Shown: positions 20,048 through 31,894 of the stretch, piece by piece
Layout of the letters: each line of letters starts with the position of its first letter
How positions within the stretch are numbered: the stretch's first letter is position 1
NCBI GenBank assembly: GCA_037576215.1
Contig: JBANDB010000006.1
Span: 5,828,001-5,892,000 of the forward strand
DNA: 64,000 nucleotides
Direction of reading: 5' to 3'
Origin: Armillaria gallica
Lineage: Eukaryota; Basidiomycota; Agaricomycetes; Agaricales; Physalacriaceae
The notes under the pieces: model-generated
Told to the model about the DNA's origin: nothing
What the model saw: only the letters and a program-made list of their open reading frames with translations
The model's database searches: none
Position numbers and translations under genes: made by a program

Positions 20048-21667
20048 CTAGTCCTCGTCCATTTCACCGATACCATCCTCCAATTCATTAATCTCCTCAT
20101 CGTCCATTTCGTCTGCATCATCTTCCTCCATCTCAACATCCTGGAGCATCCATACTGGAGGATGCATATCCGGTTGATAGTCAACCACAACCCTTTTCGC
20201 AAATACTTCGTTCCCTCGCACCAACGCCTCGATCTTCCCCTTCGCGCACATTGGGAGCGTCAGTTCAAAATGTTCCAACGTCCTACGGGCAGGCATGCGT
20301 GCCCGCTCCTGCCAGAACCACAGAATATGGTCATGATAGTTCGCTCCTGGGGTCGAGATCTTTAAAGCCTTCGGTGCCGGAAGGATGTCGGGAGAGTAGT
20401 TCATACACCCAAAGGTAATCACGTCTGGACTGTACAACGAGAGGCAGGTAAGAGATGTGAGCTGCTTGAAGAAGGTCAACGAGACAGGGTCTTCTCCTGA
20501 TCCGGGGGTGGGAAGGGTGTTCGACGGTATATGGAAGGTGATGCAGTCAAGGCGGAGCTGTTTCAACTGATGAAGGGGTAAAAACATAGTCAGCGCCTTA
20601 AACGCCGGAGCTACTGCCAACTGCATATCCTCGGGAGAGCATCCAAACCACGTCGATCTGCGATCCAGGTTGTTCACTTCAAGCGATATAAGCACCGGAA
20701 GCTGAAGATTGGGGAAGAGGCCGCCTAGCTCCTCGGCAAGGGAGAAGCCAAGTTTAAGGGTGTGGACGCGTGACATGGTGAGCGAATCTTCCAAAGCGGA
20801 GTCTTGGAATATGACCCCCGACAGCTCCAAAACCTGAAGCGTATCACGGCTTAACTCAAGGATTTGTCTCAGCTGAATAGCGTCGGGGCGGCTTTGTGGC
20901 GGGAGATCGTAAAGATGCAGCTCGATGAGGTTGGAGGGACAAAACCTGTCCCATGACATGGGAGTACTCGCGAGGTAAAGATACCTAAGATTAGGATACA
21001 GCGCCAAACCGTGCGAAAGAAGCTCGCGTTGTCGGACATTGTTTGACGTGAGAATCGTTGACTTGAAACGACAATCTGGATCTTTGGCGCGGAAACCCTC
21101 GTTGAAGATCACGAGTGGACCATTGATATATTGGGCTGTCCAATGAATCAAGATGGGCATCTGCACGTAAGTCAGACTTTCCGTCAAGAGGCCGTAAAAC
21201 TCCCAAGAGTCGACAGTGATGGACATGGATCTGATACGGTGTGAAAGACGCCTGAAAATGTGTGACAGGACACCAGCATGAGCTCTGGTGAAGGGAATAT
21301 GGGGTCCAGGCATTCCACGAAGTAAAATGGATATGTTTACAGGAAGAGGAGAGGAAAAGCGAAGATAGGACGTAAGCATGGGGAATGCGGAGCGGGCTCC
21401 CATCTCGACGAAGCCGTTGGGATCGGCTGAGTTATTGTCGATGACTATGTTGGTCCACAACAAAGGGAACGAGGTGACGATCGTTCGCCAGAACTTGCAG
21501 ACGTCCACGAGACGCCAAGGTGTGGTGGGATCGACTGGGCTGAAAGTGGCAAACTTGAAAATTGACTGTAAAAGCTCCAAGGGAAGTCGATTGATCGGCG
21601 CCTCCTGTTCTTCCGGCTGTAGCGAATCATTTGCGACCTCGGTAACTGCGTTCGCAGTGCTGGACAT
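20048..21667 (-). CDS. F-box/leucine-rich-repeat protein with acidic tail
   Basis: Single coding exon, 539 residues. The N-terminal F-box reads INRLPLELLQSIFKFATF..WRLVDVCKFWRTIVTSFPLLWTNI. The body is irregular LRRs, with landmarks SMSITVDSWEF, LRYLYLASTPMSW, LQVLELSGVIFQDS, VHTLKLGFSLAEEL, LKQLRLDCITFH, SLTCLSLYSPDVI. The last about 35 residues are almost purely acidic (EMEEDDADEMDDEEINELED). Presumed SCF substrate receptor. Close relative of the 49.9 kb gene, sharing the same landmarks in the same order and the acidic tail. The ATG at 21667 lies 2 nt after a leader intron. Confidence 0.9.
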   Translation of the reverse strand: MSSTANAVTEVANDSLQPEEQEAPINRLPLELLQSIFKFATFSPVDPTTPWRLVDVCKFWRTIVTSFPLLWTNIVIDNNSADPNGFVEMGARSAFPMLTSYLRFSSPLPVNISILLRGMPGPHIPFTRAHAGVLSHIFRRLSHRIRSMSITVDSWEFYGLLTESLTYVQMPILIHWTAQYINGPLVIFNEGFRAKDPDCRFKSTILTSNNVRQRELLSHGLALYPNLRYLYLASTPMSWDRFCPSNLIELHLYDLPPQSRPDAIQLRQILELSRDTLQVLELSGVIFQDSALEDSLTMSRVHTLKLGFSLAEELGGLFPNLQLPVLISLEVNNLDRRSTWFGCSPEDMQLAVAPAFKALTMFLPLHQLKQLRLDCITFHIPSNTLPTPGSGEDPVSLTFFKQLTSLTCLSLYSPDVITFGCMNYSPDILPAPKALKISTPGANYHDHILWFWQERARMPARRTLEHFELTLPMCAKGKIEALVRGNEVFAKRVVVDYQPDMHPPVWMLQDVEMEEDDADEMDDEEINELEDGIGEMDED

Positions 21668-21669
21668 GG

Positions 21670-21717
21670 CTGTATGTGCCGTCAGTTGGGCACATTGAGA
21701 ACAGAAAGATTACTCAC
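21670..21717 (-). other. 5' leader intron of the 20048-21667 F-box gene
   Basis: GTGAGTAATC donor after AAG, ACATACAG acceptor, 48 nt, ending 2 nt before the ATG. Confidence 0.7.
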
Positions 21718-23243
21718 CTTAAAGAGTAGAAGTGGAAGGTAAGGAGTGACGGTGATGTTCGAAAGAAGCGTATGTGGACGGACGTCTCCAGGACGAGGGC
21801 TAAAAGTTGAAAGGGTGAGTGGTCAGGAAAAAGTGGCCTCGTATAAATATGCCTACAATGGACAGGGTTGCGGGATACCACAAGACACGCCTTTTTGGGT
21901 ATAACAGTCGGCATGGATAGTCTTGGAATGCTGTGTGCGGCAGCCTCTACTGGCCCGAATAGTAGTGCTGGTCAGCTCCGTACTGGGATACCGTCGGATC
22001 TCTGGAGAAGAAGACTAATGAGGGAGATGAAGAGAAATATTTTCTAATGATACCCACAACGTATTGGCTTTCCTATCTGATACGACTACCGACGCGGTTG
22101 ATGTAGCATCTAGGAACCGCTGAGAGCCCTTGTTTTGTATCAACATAATTTTCCGCTGGGCGTAGTACTAGCAACATTAATGGACTAGGCATATCGAAAG
22201 TATTGCATATCCACCCTTGTTCTTTGAGAGGGGCATGTTGAAATGCTGAATGAAGATTTAAATATAGTTTTCCAAAAGGATGAAAAATCACGCGCCTTTG
22301 AGTGTAGACCTGTATCCTCGCTGTCGCGGTATCTCTTTTCCGACCCTGCTGGAGTGCTTGGGATACCAAAGAAATAACAGCGACCGTAGTGTGAGTGTTT
22401 GAGATGATGGAAGTCAGAAGGAAGAGCTTATTTGGAACGCGCAACGCTGACAAACAATGAGGATCTCGGACCGGGCTTCGTCCAAGCGTCGCCCCGATTA
22501 AGTCCCGAACTGAATCCTTATACCAACAATATCAATATACCAACTCACAGACCTAGAGCATTGCCCAATGTCCTCTGATGAATGCAAGCAACATTGGAGA
22601 AAGTATTATGTGATCACTTTACCGTTCTTCGTCCATAGCCCATGGTTACCGATTGGTTATCAGGTCATATTGAATGAATAATTGTAAAGAACAAGGCAGC
22701 TACCATTCAGCTCTTCAGAACTATACAAGGAGATGCTCGTTTTTATTCCCGAGAAGGTCCTCTGATGATTTGCACTCACCCATACCCGTTCCCCGCTTTG
22801 ATCATGTTTGATGGTGGAAGGTATCAATCTCGCACCGTGGTCTCGATAATTGTGTATTTGATAAATGGCTACTACTAAAATCTCTTCAGAGTGCCATCAA
22901 CTATCGCCGTGCACTGTCACATTCATCACCGTAGCTAAGGCTTGACCTGACTTCGTGTTTCCTGTTCTATATAATTGTCCCAGGCAAACGTACTAACCAC
23001 CATACGAAAGGCAAAGGCTGCGAATTTCAGGCATGTCGAGAGCCCTGTGTGACAAGAGCTGGAAGATCTCGGGAAGGTAGCGCTGTTGGTGAGTCGTGAT
23101 TGAGGCGATCAGGAGCACGAGAGTCAGCTAGGTGCGGAACCATGAATCAAGATGACTAACGAAGTTACGCTCGTATCTAAACATCGTCTAGCTGTTCCCA
23201 CACGGTCTCTATAATATGACAAACGCACAGGTACGAAGAGAGA
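21718..23243. other. Intergenic, no gene seen
   Basis: Promoter side of the 20.0 kb F-box gene (a TATTTATA-like box lies near 21840-21850 on minus) and 3' side of the 23.2 kb F-box gene. A minus-strand frame of 126 codons at 22073-22453 has no family features. Confidence 0.45.
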
Positions 23244-25463
23244 CTACCATGTTTCGATGCCAGCTCCCCACTCAGTAGGGTTCCATATTCCCTGAACAGA
23301 GCTATAAAGCTTTGCCATCGGGATCGCTTCTATGGCCACGCCTTCACCGCTGCGAGCAATACTCCACGAAGCTAAAGGAGAAATTCTGCCGCTTCCCACA
23401 GTCACGGTCTCCAAAGAAGGGATATACGCAGCGAAAACCGACGCCAACATATGCTTGCTATCATCGTCATCTGGATCATCGTCTTTGCTCTTCCAGATCT
23501 TATACGGGGCGCCACAGGGACCGCAATTGTCATTCCCCTCAAAGACCAATATTGACCAGCTCGTGACGCCAAAATTGAGGGCGTAATTCCACTCGAAATA
23601 ACGCAACTTTGAGAACAAGGAAAAATACGGCGCGTATTCGAATGGTGGAAGAGGCCAGGAGCATGTGACTCGAGTCTTTTGTTGACGCTGGCTTTCTCGC
23701 CGGTAGAGAAATAGCGAGGTAAGGTCAGGGAGACAACGAGATATGTGCCTAATGATAGCTGGTTTTCCTTCCAGCAAACCATCAAAGATAAAGATTTCCA
23801 TGGGATGAGGCTGCAATTCGTCGAGGAGCACAATGAGGTTGGCATCGTCGACGGGATGCATGAATATGAGTTTCAGATGTGTCAGATGATACTCCGTCGT
23901 ATGATGCAAGAAATGGATGATATCGGGAAACATCGCCCCGGCAAGATTCCCCAAGGACAAGCGTGTCAAATGAACAAAACGGCTCAAAGTGACAGAGTCA
24001 GATAGTTCCATCGCGGATCTTGACGTGTCAAAAAATGAGATATTAACAACGTTCGGAAAGAGGGTGAGAATTTCCCATGTGCAGAGGTCCTCTTCGCCTA
24101 GGACATGTACGGCGAGATTTTGGACTCGAACGAGCTGCGGGGAAGCCATAAAGCTTTCAACACGACACCCTGTTAACGTGAGAGTACGGAGAGTTGGTAG
24201 TGTGGCGATGGCTTCGAAGATGTGGTCCTGGAGAGGAAAACCAAACATGGACAGGCTGGTCACATTAATCGTATGGCGCAGGACTGCGCACACTGCTTGT
24301 GAAATGGCAGGAATAAAAAGGCTGGGTGGAAAGTCCGGGTGGTAAAGATAAGCGTTGCTGCTCCAGTTATTGAACACATTTATGCTCCGGAATTTGGAGG
24401 TGATATCGGGGCGGGTGAGGAGGAAATGAGCGTCCTCTAATGCTCGAATGGAAGCCTTAAGTAGGACCCTGATGGCATGCTCTTTCCGTACTTCCGCGTC
24501 AGCATCTTGGGGCGATATCATGGATTTTAGTGATTGACGCAGACCTAGATCGCGAGACTTCAAAATTGAGAGTCAGAACCACAAATATCTCACGTTATAG
24601 TAACGACTTACTGTGTATATGAAAGGTAAAGATATAGTACGCATACGACGACAAGTGGCAGACAGAAGGACAGCGCTAGTTAAATCTGCATGCCTGTAAA
24701 TCACGTCGAGTAGCTCATCCGGAAGGTCATGTAGCAAAATTTTCTGGAACTTTGGCTGTACACCGTCCGCAACCCTTGAGCGCACAGACTCTAAAATAAG
24801 AGCATCATCAGAAATACCGCAGCAATATAGTGGTTCAAATGCTCACGGACCAGCCATATCCATCAACGTCGCATAGTCTACTCTTATTGGAAGAAGCCAT
24901 CTTTCTTGAAAGCTCTTCCATAGCCCCTCATTGGTCATCTTGTAATTTGTATATTCGTGCTTTTTGTCAAGGTAGTCCACCCACTCATCTTGGTATGGCT
25001 CGACGGTGACAGTAAGAGCGTCTAGTTCCGTCAACAGTATCTCCCAGCGCGCGTGGAGAAAGTCGAAGCGCTGTTAGGTTCAGATAAGTTCTCCGTCAAT
25101 TGAGAAAACAGGAGCACAATTACAGCGCGGGAGCGTCCCGTCAGATCCGAACGACCCTGTATATCACATCCAATCAGATTCCTTGACTGCCTAGCAACAC
25201 GGTGGACGTACCGTATAAAACCCTTTCAACGAACGAAAGAATGCTTTGAGACGAGCAAATCTAAAGTTTTCGTCGTCTATTATGGTCGTCTCGCCACCAC
25301 GCTCGCTGATTTCTTTGAATTCTGTATAGGGTCCCCATCGCGTCTCTCGCGTCCACAGTTTGTCCTAGTGGGTCAGAGAAGGCCAAGAGTGACCGTAGGA
25401 AACATGTTTCGTCTTCCGTAGAGAAAGCTCGTCTTCTAAGAGGTAAACGGAGCCGGTATCCAT
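23244..25463 (-). CDS. F-box/leucine-rich-repeat protein (paralog B), in-frame amber at codon 33
   Basis: Five exons (25463-25212, 25156-25124, 25070-24851, 24790-24612, 24557-23244; introns 53-60 nt) total 666 codons, against 665 in paralog A at 15.5 kb, with every splice phase conserved. N-terminal block YLLEDELSLRKTK, then KAFFRSLKGFYT, GRSDLTGRSRA, RFDFLHARWEILLTELDALT and WKSFQERWLLP. The F-box is KILLHDLPDELLDVIYRHADL..LSATCRRMRTISLPFIY, followed by LRRs (LRTLTLTGCRVES, LTRLSLGNLAGAMF). TAG at 25365-25367 interrupts the N-terminal exon where paralog A reads on, so this copy is either a recent pseudogene, uses a 39-nt in-frame intron ending exactly at that TAG (GTTTCC..CACTAG, with a CTGAC branch-like motif), or has a sequence error. 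The rest of the frame is intact, which argues for recent or continuing function. The start is the first ATG near the conserved block and is uncertain. Confidence 0.7.
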
Positions 25464-25536
25464 CACTGTTGCGGACAAACCAAAAGGGTAACACGGATCA
25501 AAAATTTCGTCTCTAAAGTAACAGTCACAGGAAGAA

Positions 25537-25564
25537 ATTAATAATTAATAATTAATAATTATTG
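25537..25564 (+). repeat. Short AT tandem repeat
   Basis: About two and a half copies of an attaataatta-type unit upstream of the paralog B F-box gene. A simple low-complexity tract with no evident function. Confidence 0.7.
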
Positions 25565-25691
25565 CTTACATTCTGAGTGTGCTTGATCCATTCTACGCAC
25601 CAGTAGACTAATTATGTTATATATGAGCGACGCCAATAAATTCGATAGATGTAGTCTTGTATATATCTCCCGTATTCATACTATTAGACCA

Positions 25692-27648
<1,957 letters not shown>

Positions 27649-28267
27649 TATCGGAAAAAGGGGAAGAAGGTGAGAAGGTGTTGAAGGCGGTAAACAAAAA
27701 AGCAAACGCGACGCGTTGCTAATTATTTGCGTCACGTGATGGTGCGGAACATCGGTCCGAAATTAAAGTCCAGCGATCGACGGAACTTTGGGCGGAAACA
27801 TGTTCCCGTTGTGTTCCCGCCATTACAGTCGACACGAGCATCAATATATCCCCCTCCCAGCTGAAACGATTTCATCTGATCTTGCCCATGGGGCAACTAG
27901 CTCCGAGGGCCGGCAAACAAGTGGGTTATGTCAGTTCTCCTTCCAGTGATGTTGGACTGTCCTAACACAGATCTAGAACATAATTCGGAACTACGTTCAA
28001 TGCGGGTATTCGACTTGGGGATAATTCCCTTCTCCTCACCTGATGTCAAGGCCACTATCGAACGATTGATGTTCAACATCACTTGATCCTTTGATCATGT
28101 AGGCGCCGGCAGTTCGATTTTGCCAGCTGCATCATCGCATGCACTTCCGACTTACCCGTAGATGCCGCCATTTACTCAATACCCATGTACGCTCGGGTTC
28201 GGTCCTCCGATGTGCCAGCTGAAACGGTATATAACTTGAAATCAACAAAGGATCAGTCACTCCAACC
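27649..28267. other. Divergent intergenic region, CHK1 and P450 promoters
   Basis: Separates the start codons of chk1 (minus) and the P450 gene (plus). A TATATAA box lies on the P450 side; no clear element was seen on the chk1 side. Confidence 0.5.
28228..28234 (+). promoter_or_regulatory. TATA box of the P450 gene
   Basis: TATATAA about 34-40 nt upstream of the P450 start codon. This implies a very short leader, typical of inducible fungal genes. Confidence 0.5.
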
Positions 28268-30567
28268 ATGCCTCTCGGCGTTTCTTATCTTGCACTAATC
28301 TATGCTCTATATATCGTTCTACGCCTCATTTACTCCTTCTTCAAAAAGTCACCTTTTCGACATATCAATGGACCTCCATCTGAGTCCTGGGTCATGGGTG
28401 AGCAGTGCCCACTTTCTTCACTAAACCCTTCTGGTCTGAGCAAAAATTACAGGTAACCTAGGGCAGCTCTTCAATGCGAAAGGTCTCCCATTCCATCAGC
28501 AACTTGTCGACAGATACGGAGGCATGGTTAAAGTCCATGGTTTCTTCGGGGTCGGTCGTCTTTTCTGACCCAGTCAATCTGAGCTGCAATCTGATACCTT
28601 CATTCAGGACGAGCAATTGTATATCTCGGATCCAAAAGCGCTTCAGAGTATTCTTATCAAAGATCAAGACGCCTTCGAAGAAACAGATGTGTTCATCGAG
28701 TGCGTCATCTTTTGATTTACATTTTGATCGCTTAGTCTGATATGAATCATCCAGAACAAATAAAGTTATTTTCGGGCCTGGCCTTGTTGCTACTACCGGT
28801 GAGTAGCCCTTACAGTGGCCGTAATTCCGCGTACCTTACCGCTGTCTTCGCACCAGGGGACCAGCACAAACGACAAAGAAAGCTGGTCAATCCTGTATTT
28901 TCTGTAGCACAACTAAAGGACTTGATGCCAGTATTCTACAGAATATCCGATAAGGTGGGTGAATAGTTCCCCGCCTCGATACTTGACTCAATGCTCTTGT
29001 TGATGTAGCTGTCAGACGTCATCGAGACCGAGCATGCTGTAAATTCCGTCCTGGACATGTCTGAGTGGATGTCGCGCGTCGCGCTCGAAATGATCGGGCA
29101 AACAGTCTTAGGCTACAGTTTCGATCCCCTCAGCTCTCGAGTAAACAATCCATATACATCGGCCATCAAGGAACTCATGTGGGTCTATCTTAGCATTTGA
29201 CTTTCTCTTCTCTTATATTGACAGCGCCGTAGACCGACGATCTTTTCGCTTTCGCTGATTCGACAATTTGCCCCATTCCTGTCCAAGTTAGGGAGCCCGA
29301 GTTTCAGAAGGTGGCTGGTCGAATGGACACCGAACCGGGCAGTGCAGAAGGTGAAGCGCATTAGCGATGTCATGCATGGCACGGCAAGGGAAATTCTGAT
29401 GACGAAAAGGGAAGAAATCGGACGAGAGGGAGTCAAGGGCAACAGAGATATCATCAGTGTTTTATGTGGGTCATTTTACCTTTTCGAAATACTCAGAGCT
29501 AATCCCCCCTGAAGTGGATGCCAACGAAAAGGCAACTGAGGAAGCCAAGATGACTGAGAATGAGCTCACCGGTCAGATGACGTTTGTTGCTTTATTTTGC
29601 TAGCATTCGCGTTTTTACGAATGAGCTGCACAGGGTCCTCATCTTCGGAGCGCAAGACACGACTTCAAGTGCTCTTTCGCGAATTCTTTATCTCCTTTCT
29701 GTCAGGCCAGATATCCAGGACAAGGTCCGGGATGAGCTACAAACTGCTCTACAACTGAAACACAGTGGCGAAAGGCTCGAATACGATGAGATAAGCGAGC
29801 TTCCTTGGTTAGACGCCGTCATTAAAGAGACGCTCAGATTGTAAGTCCGTTTCCCGCCTTTCAATGTCATTACGGCTTATGCGACTTTTTAAGATACCCT
29901 CCGGTCCCTTTCGTTCGTCGCACGTACGTTAACAACCATGCAGTACATCCACTCCAACAAATGATGCTAATTATCTTGGCCCTGCAGTGCCATCAAAGAA
30001 CGATCACTGATGTATTCTCCGAATGTCCATGATCTAGACTCTTCCGCTTCCGTCACTGTTCCCGTTGGGACGACGCTGTTCGTAGGTATCGCTGGTGCGA
30101 ACAGACTTGAAAGCATATGGGGTGCGGATGCTAAGTCCTGGACGCCGGAAAGGTGGATCGGTGAGCCAGCACCTGGTGGACGCATTTTACCTGGGATTTA
30201 TGCTGGCATGTGGGTGATACTCATGCACAGCTCTTATTGCTCCCGATTACTCACTGCCGCGATGCTCGTGGTTCCTTTCTAGGCTATCGTTCCTTGGGGG
30301 CGGCCGTTCGTGCATGTATGTCCTTGCGGGTTCCTCCGTTCTCGACGCTTGCCTAATATTTAATATTTTTCTAGTGGTTATAGGTTCGCTCAGATAGAAA
30401 TGAAGGTTCTGTTGGCGACCCTTCTTCTTAGGTTTCGGTTTTCTTTGACCGACGATATGATTGTGTGGAATCTTTCGCAGATTATTTCTCCGTCTGTGGC
30501 GACGAAAGAAGAGGAAGGGAAAGTCGTGGAGCGGAAGGGAATGCCGCTCAAGGTTGAGGTGCTCTAA
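28268..30567 (+). CDS. Cytochrome P450 monooxygenase
   Basis: Membrane-anchored haem monooxygenase of the microsomal type; substrate unknown. The N-terminus MPLGVSYLALIYALYIVLRL is a signal anchor, followed by FRHINGPPSESWVMGN (the proline-rich hinge). Later blocks: GDQHKRQRKLVNPVFS (C-helix, W/RKxR type), oxygen-binding I-helix GAQDTTSSA (near 29650-29675), ExxR in KETLRLYPP (near 29825-29845), PERW, and the haem loop FLGGGRSCIGYRFAQIEMK with the ligand Cys at 30311-30313 (its codon lies just before an intron that splits the next Ile). About ten introns. One intron must use the acceptor CGCCGTAG (before 29233) instead of the earlier TTGACAG, which would run into TGA. The frame is then intact to TAA at 30565. 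The CYP family cannot be assigned from motifs alone. Confidence 0.93.
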
Positions 30568-31894
30568 TGAAAAAGGGGCAGCACGGCTAACTACTTCCCG
30601 CTCGTCTTCGTGATCCGGTTCCGACCAAGAGAGAATGGGAGCGATTCTGGATGGATGGATAGACGAGCCTGCTCAGGCCTGCTCTGGAGCATCCTGATAA
30701 AATTAATCGAAGTACGATATGATGTCATTTACTAGTTCAATTTATTCGAGGACAAAAGTGTTTCCGGAGTTTTGCGGTCGCATGGGCTGCGGTAAGTAAC
30801 ATCACTGTTTTACAAGGGATGTCAGTCACGGGTATGTTCCCTCTGACAGTGTAAGCACTCACGGTCACTTGAGAATTGACTACCAAACGAGGATTGTAGG
30901 TCCCTTGAGCCCGTAGCTCCAGCGTCCGGGAGAACCAGGTTTACGATAATACCGATCGATAGGAAGTGCCACTCTCGCTAATATTAGTAGCAGCAGAAAT
31001 CCAAGGCTTCCTGGAATGAAAAAATAACACAAAGATGAGGTCTACAAGGTCTCTGGAGGAGCGACTCAGATTGATGAAAATGTTATAGATCGACATTCTC
31101 AATTGCACTTCTGGAACGTTTTAAGAAGCACAACTTAATGAAAGATGGAAGGGATCTCGTAGTTCCGTGATGACGTCGGATGCATACCGACTGATTACTG
31201 TACCAGACGACCCAGGTCGATGTTACCTCTTTTCTCAGCCTTTCTGTACGGCACCAATAGTCTGTTCTGTGTATGACTCCTTTGCTTGTCACTTCGTGGT
31301 CGTAACGTCTAGGTGAGGATGTGGCGTCTGCGCTGCCTGCCGTGTTGTTGGCGGTTTCTGTGATTTCCGAGTCCCGGACTAAACTTAGGAACGGTTTTGG
31401 CCTCATGTCGGTCCACATTGCAAGTCTTGGACCAAGGTCTTGATGAAATTCATCAACAGCAGAAAATCTCTTGATGTACTTATGCCCTTGTGACTGTGCA
31501 TTCCCAGAGCGTTGCCACTGTATCAACACTGTATGCCTTTTGAGCGCCAATTTTCTGCAAAGGTGCCGTCGTACAGCTCATTCGTGAAGAAAATGGGAGG
31601 TTCCAATATTCCAAACTTTTTATTCTAGGAATTGCCAGGCTCAGAAAACGTAAAATACCAGGTGGTGCGAGGTGAAGGTCGGATCGTCTGATAAAGAAGC
31701 GGATAACCAAAACAGGTATGATTACATAAGTCCATCAAACGAGTCCAAATGCATCACCTTTGCATTCATTCTCTTTCATTCACCACCATCACCACCCACA
31801 TTATCGCACCAAGTAGTCGTAGAGCCATGATGAACTGAGCTGCTGAGGTCCATTGGGCCCTCCCCTACTCAGTCACGTTTTCCCAACGTCCAAC
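30568..31894. other. Intergenic, no gene recognised
   Basis: 3' flank of the P450 and promoter of GCN2. A minus-strand frame of 155 codons (31083-31550) was examined: no recognisable domain, and it starts at a non-ATG codon. Nothing else is supported. Confidence 0.45.

Noticed and set aside
22073..22453. 126-codon minus-strand frame
   Set aside because: Low-information sequence, no family features, lies in a promoter/3' flank region.
29180..29260. Premature stop in the P450 gene
   Set aside because: The TGA appears only if the acceptor TTGACAG is used; the acceptor CGCCGTAG a few bases later keeps the frame and restores the family sequence.
31083..31550. 155-codon minus-strand frame upstream of GCN2
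   Set aside because: Starts at a non-ATG codon, no domain recognised, no convincing splice partners; not enough to call a gene.
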